From Palauibacter sp022826685 (GTDB lineage: Bacteria > Gemmatimonadota > Gemmatimonadetes > Palauibacterales > Palauibacteraceae), in the NCBI RefSeq assembly GCF_965221685.1, contig NZ_OZ244907.1: 64,000 bases of DNA. One strand, given 5' to 3'. Made by a program: the position numbers and the translations under genes. Below the pieces are notes generated by a model. It was not told the DNA's origin, did no database searches, and worked only from the letters and a program-made list of their open reading frames with translations. This document shows positions 61,701 through 64,000 of this stretch, one piece after another (position 1 is the stretch's first letter; each line of letters begins with the position of its first letter).

Positions 61701-62474
61701 CGCAAGTTCGTAGTGGTCGGCGAAGCGCTCCACGACCTCGAATTCCCGGCCCACGCGCCGCACCGTGTTCGGAAAGGCGACCTCGTCCCCGGGAAAGAGA
61801 TCGAGTACGGAGCGGCTCTTGTAACGCGTGAGATAGAGGTCGAGATCCCCGTCTCCGTCGATGTCGGCCAGCGCGCTCGACATCCCTCCCCGCGAATCCA
61901 GGAGTCCGGCCGCCGGTGCCTCCGCGAATCGCCCCGCTCCGTCGTTGAGGAAGAGGGACTTCGGACCCTCGATGGAGGTGAGCAGGAGGTCGAGGTCGCC
62001 GTCTCCATCCACGTCCACGAGCGTGGCGCCGGTCGAGAACCGATCCTCCGCGGCGACGCCGTTCTCCGCAGCCGCCTCACGGAACCGCCAGTCGCCCAGG
62101 TTGAGGTAGAGGGCGTTGGGCCCATCGAGACGAGCGAGGTAGAGGTCCGGCCGGCCGTCCCCGTTCACGTCGCCCGCCGCCACTCCCGAGCCGTTGCCCC
62201 GCATCTGGTTCTCGATGAAGCTCGAATCCGGTAGCGCGTTGCCGAAGTCGACCCCGGACCAGGAGGCTGGAACGGAGGTGAACCCGGTTCCGTCCCCGTC
62301 GACCGCCAGGGGCCGCCAGCGGCCGCCCGGCACCTCCGTCCACTGGTCCGACTGCGCCGGAGCGGAGAAATCGGCCGGGCCGCACGCCGCGACGGCGGCG
62401 GCCAGAGCGCAGACGACCCGACGCGCGCGGGCGCGCAGCCCCCTGGATGCCCGACGGCGGGCGGCACGGCTCAT
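58716..62474 (-). CDS. large FG-GAP/VCBS and ASPIC/UnbV repeat lipoprotein
   Basis: 1252 residues. Lipoprotein signal with lipobox VAAC (about residues 20-31). At least ten calcium-binding-like DxDxDxxxD loops of FG-GAP/VCBS repeats follow (GDVNGDGRPDLYLARL, VDVDGDGDLDLLLTS, ADIDGDGDLDLYLTRY, DFDGDGDLDAVVNR, ADIDGDGRLDFVLGI), forming beta-propeller units, and two UnbV/ASPIC segments (about 660-760, GAMVWLKVEGLPRQTKEVAAGGGY; C-terminal GAVLRVAYADG). Such proteins sit on the outer membrane; homologues have been associated with binding or degrading polymers, but roles are unclear. Start ATG 62474; downstream of a companion protein and the S9 peptidase. Confidence 0.88.
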   Translation of the reverse strand: MSRAARRRASRGLRARARRVVCALAAAVAACGPADFSAPAQSDQWTEVPGGRWRPLAVDGDGTGFTSVPASWSGVDFGNALPDSSFIENQMRGNGSGVAAGDVNGDGRPDLYLARLDGPNALYLNLGDWRFREAAAENGVAAEDRFSTGATLVDVDGDGDLDLLLTSIEGPKSLFLNDGAGRFAEAPAAGLLDSRGGMSSALADIDGDGDLDLYLTRYKSRSVLDLFPGDEVAFPNTVRRVGREFEVVERFADHYELAWRADGVVRLERGEADELYLNEFNGGDGEDGVGFRHVSFSSGAFIDADGTPLETAPTEWGLAARFGDLDADGDPDLYVANDLHSPDRLWINRGDGTFHLPPPHALPTTSASSMAVDFSDVDRDGDADVFVLDMLARDSRSRKTQDPVSRVEHTPPGEAAGAQQVNRNTLLASRGDGTWAEIGRQAGVEASGWSWSALFLDVDLDGFEDLIIPNGHIRDLMDADTQISIREAGLSGERESTLLYRPLPLHNVAFRNLGGTGFEEVGRAWGVAPEPDVSHGAALADFDGDGDLDAVVNRMDSPALLLRNDAAAPRLAVRLRGEAPNTAGVGAMVWLKVEGLPRQTKEVAAGGGYLSGSEAIVSFAMGDAAESTLGVEWRGGGRAVVHVEGPNRLYEVFEAEASVGGTPAPTPDPASGPWFELDESFGPIHDEPPFAEATRQPLLPLRLSRMGPSVAWHDLDDDGDPDLLMSSGANAAPVLFRNDGGALVRVTLAGPRAPVDQAAVIPLPAADTARVLLGLSSYEAPPAEVTQVPAVVSAAWPAGAMAGVAVTPVNRGVAPGTSGSVGPLAVADYDLDGRLDLFAGSRVMPGGYPLSGPSRLFRGRPGGGFEEDPRDAAVFKRLGMVTGAVFTDYDADGDLDLALSVEWGPVRLLRNDRGRFSDVTEAVGLSAHVGRWNGVSAGDFDGDGRPDLVAVSWGDNTEYRPTPGAPLELHFGDVDRNGTLDLVEAQRDERLGAVAPLAALGRLAEYIQPVGARMPTRAAYAEADVGEALGAWPEGRLEAAELRHTVFLNRGDRIEAAPLPREAQRAPSLGVLVADANGDGREDLFLSQNFFATDEDTPRYDAGRGLWLAGDGRGGFRPVSGQESGVAAYGDQRGAAAADIDGDGRLDFVLGINGGAARLFRGAGTSPGLRVRLAGPAGNPHGIGAVLRVAYADGMGPAREVRAGSGTGSHDDPVQVLGLSDDPVAIEVRWPGGVVERVQVPPGAREVTIGPP

Positions 62475-62490
62475 GACGCGGGGGCGACGC

Positions 62491-63117
62491 TCAGAATCCG
62501 GAGAGGATGGCATCCGCGCGGCCGACGAGGGCCCGGTTGAGCGACAGCCACGCCTCCACCGTCGCGGGATCCGCCCAACCCGAGGCGGTGGCCGCCGCCA
62601 GCCCCGAACCTCCCGGCCAGGGGCGTCGCTCCACGAACTCGAGCACGTCCTCGAAGGCGGAGAACACGGTGGGGTCGACCTCGGCCCCGACCGAAGCGAG
62701 ACGTTCGGCGACGGCGCGCCACTCCGCCCTCGTCGCCCCGTCCACGGCCAACTGCGGCAGGCGGACGGCGCCGGCCAGAGAGCCGCCCAGCGGGTCGGCG
62801 GAGCCCGCCGAAGCCCCGGGTACGACCCAGGTGACGATCTGCCCCTCGAGCCCGAAGCGCCGGAACTCCTGCAGGCGGTAGAAGAGGGCGAGCGCGAGTT
62901 CGCGCTGCAGCTGCGCGGATTCATCCGCGGCCTGCGCGAGTTGTCCGAGGCGCTCGTCCTGCCGCTCCACCATCCCCGCCAGGATGTCCGCCGCGGCGCC
63001 ACCGCCGTCCGCGTTTCCGCCGCCGACCCCGCCGAAGCCGCCCAGCCCGACCCCGGCGGCGCCCCCCACGACGACGCCGATCAGAAGACCCAGCGCCGCG
63101 GCGCGGGCCGACTTCAC
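62491..63117 (-). CDS. uncharacterised membrane-anchored protein
   Basis: 208 residues. A Gly-rich hydrophobic segment near the N-terminus (about 8-34) is followed by a helical region (about 50-105) and a mixed C-terminal domain. I do not recognise a family. GTG 63117 overlaps the S9 peptidase stop in a GTGA and is followed by the FG-GAP lipoprotein, so the three genes look co-transcribed. Confidence 0.65.
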   Translation of the reverse strand: MKSARAAALGLLIGVVVGGAAGVGLGGFGGVGGGNADGGGAAADILAGMVERQDERLGQLAQAADESAQLQRELALALFYRLQEFRRFGLEGQIVTWVVPGASAGSADPLGGSLAGAVRLPQLAVDGATRAEWRAVAERLASVGAEVDPTVFSAFEDVLEFVERRPWPGGSGLAAATASGWADPATVEAWLSLNRALVGRADAILSGF

Positions 63118-64000
63118 GGCGAGTCGGTCGTCGTGCGCGCGTCGCCCTTCCCCACGCCCTTCACGTACTGGTCGAACCAGTCGATCCAGCGCGCCCACAT
63201 GTCGAGGTTGTTCTCGATCGCGCGCGGCGTGTGCGACTCGAAGGGGTACTCGAACAGCGCAGCCGTCTTCCCGAGCCCGGTGAGCGCCTGGATCATGCGC
63301 CTCGACTGGATGGGATAGGTGCCCGAGTTGTTGTCGTCCGCCCCGTGGTACAGGAGGAGCGGGGTGTTGATCTGGTCCGCCTTGAAGAACGGGGACATCT
63401 CCATGTAGACGTGGGGCGCCTCCCAGATGTCGCGCGGCTCGGCCTGGAAGCCCATCGGCGTGAGCGAGCGGTTGTAGGCACCGTCCCCCGCGATCCCCGC
63501 CTTGAAGAAGGGCGTGTGGGCGAGGAAATTCGCGGTCGCGAAGGCGCCGTAGCTGTGGCCGCCGTGCCCGATCCGGTCCATGTCGACGACGCCGAGCGCG
63601 TCGACCGCCCGCATCGCCGCGTACATCCCGTCGACCATGTTCGAGATGTAGTAGTCGTTGTAGTTCTCGCCCACGATCGGGATATCGGGGTAGACGAGCG
63701 CGTACCCCTGGGTGAGCCAGATGTCGGACCAGCGCAGCCAGGTCACGTTCGTGTACGCGTTGAGGTTGCGCGCGCGGATCGTCGCGTTGTCGAAGTCGTC
63801 CTCGCTCCGGTACTCGCGGGGATAGGTCCAGAAGATGGCGGGTACCCGCGTGCCTTCGACGTAGTCGACGGGCAGCGACACCCTCCCCTGGACCTCGAGC
63901 CCGTCGCGGCGGGTGAACTCGAAGTCGATGCGCCGCGCGGCGGTGAGCTGCGGGAACGGATCCACGTTCCGCGTGAGATTCTCCATCCCGCCGCCCCGGG
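63114..64000 (-). CDS. S9 family prolyl oligopeptidase-like, 5' end outside window
   Basis: The frame stays open to the window edge, so the N-terminal propeller is missing. About 295 residues of the alpha/beta-hydrolase domain are visible. Catalytic Ser is in GHGGHSYGAFATANF, Asp in YHGADDNNSGTYP and His in FESHTPR. The segments FWTYPREYRSEDDFD and WLTQGYALVYPDIPIVGEN are typical of S9D (glutamyl endopeptidase/dipeptidyl peptidase) proteins. The internal ATG at 63986 is not a credible start. Confidence 0.92.
   Translation of the reverse strand, partial: RGGGMENLTRNVDPFPQLTAARRIDFEFTRRDGLEVQGRVSLPVDYVEGTRVPAIFWTYPREYRSEDDFDNATIRARNLNAYTNVTWLRWSDIWLTQGYALVYPDIPIVGENYNDYYISNMVDGMYAAMRAVDALGVVDMDRIGHGGHSYGAFATANFLAHTPFFKAGIAGDGAYNRSLTPMGFQAEPRDIWEAPHVYMEMSPFFKADQINTPLLLYHGADDNNSGTYPIQSRRMIQALTGLGKTAALFEYPFESHTPRAIENNLDMWARWIDWFDQYVKGVGKGDARTTTDSP

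Overview
This is a very GC-rich, gene-dense chromosomal window with about 44 protein genes, often overlapping by 1-10 bases, and no rRNA, tRNA, CRISPR or insertion sequence that I can see. The gene content points to an aerobic or facultative diderm heterotroph: SurA-type and MltD-type envelope proteins, FtsEX/EnvC, many lipoproteins, a large NAD-glutamate dehydrogenase, secreted peptidases and long FG-GAP/UnbV proteins. The style fits Gemmatimonadota (Longimicrobia/Palauibacter-like), but that assignment is inference, not a search result.

Layout. 1-5.3 kb: end of a TPR protein, an Atg22-type MFS transporter, a VLCAD-like acyl-CoA dehydrogenase and a small lipoprotein. 5.3-9.9 kb (minus): thiC behind a TPP riboswitch, leuB, a rhomboid protease and a DUF72 protein. 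9.9-10.4 kb: a gene-free stretch holding broken toxin-antitoxin pieces (Phd/YefM tail, HicA head). 10.4-17.7 kb (minus): an interlocked run YtxH - smpB - N-acetylmuramoyl-alanine amidase - pyrK - pyrD - sugar kinase fused to a RapZ C-terminal domain - MurU-like nucleotidyltransferase - quinone oxidoreductase. This looks like peptidoglycan amino-sugar salvage embedded with pyrimidine synthesis. 17.7-19.3 kb: secreted M28 peptidase.

19.4-34.0 kb (plus): a long co-directional series of DUF58 and BatA-like proteins, mfd, surA, pdxA, ftsE, ftsX, an EnvC-like degenerate LytM protein, holB, moaC and a UDP-HexNAc dehydrogenase. 33.9-37.7 kb (minus): MltD-like LysM transglycosylase, guaB and a DUF2281-like protein. 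37.9-41.2 kb (plus): UDP-HexNAc 4-epimerase, a phosphopantetheinyl transferase and glnA. 41.2-46.0 kb (minus): NAD-dependent glutamate dehydrogenase, convergent with glnA across a hairpin. 46.1-49.0 kb: a cupin, a three-repeat DUF4377 lipoprotein that appears to start at ATT, and a secreted FGE-fold protein lacking the FGE cysteines.

49.0-54.2 kb (minus): an imuB - DUF6504 - dnaE2 mutagenesis cassette without imuA, preceded by an 11-bp tandem repeat that could be a damage-response operator. 54.3-64 kb: membrane TPR protein, DoxX, a secreted beta-propeller, a 1252-residue FG-GAP/UnbV lipoprotein, a small companion protein and the C-terminal part of an S9 peptidase cut by the window edge.

Most noteworthy: the kinase-RapZ fusion beside MurU; three genes whose only plausible starts are non-standard (ATT once, CTG twice, the CTGs inside a CTGA overlap with the upstream stop); a short dispersed repeat that tends to begin at stop codons; and the mutagenesis cassette with its candidate operator.
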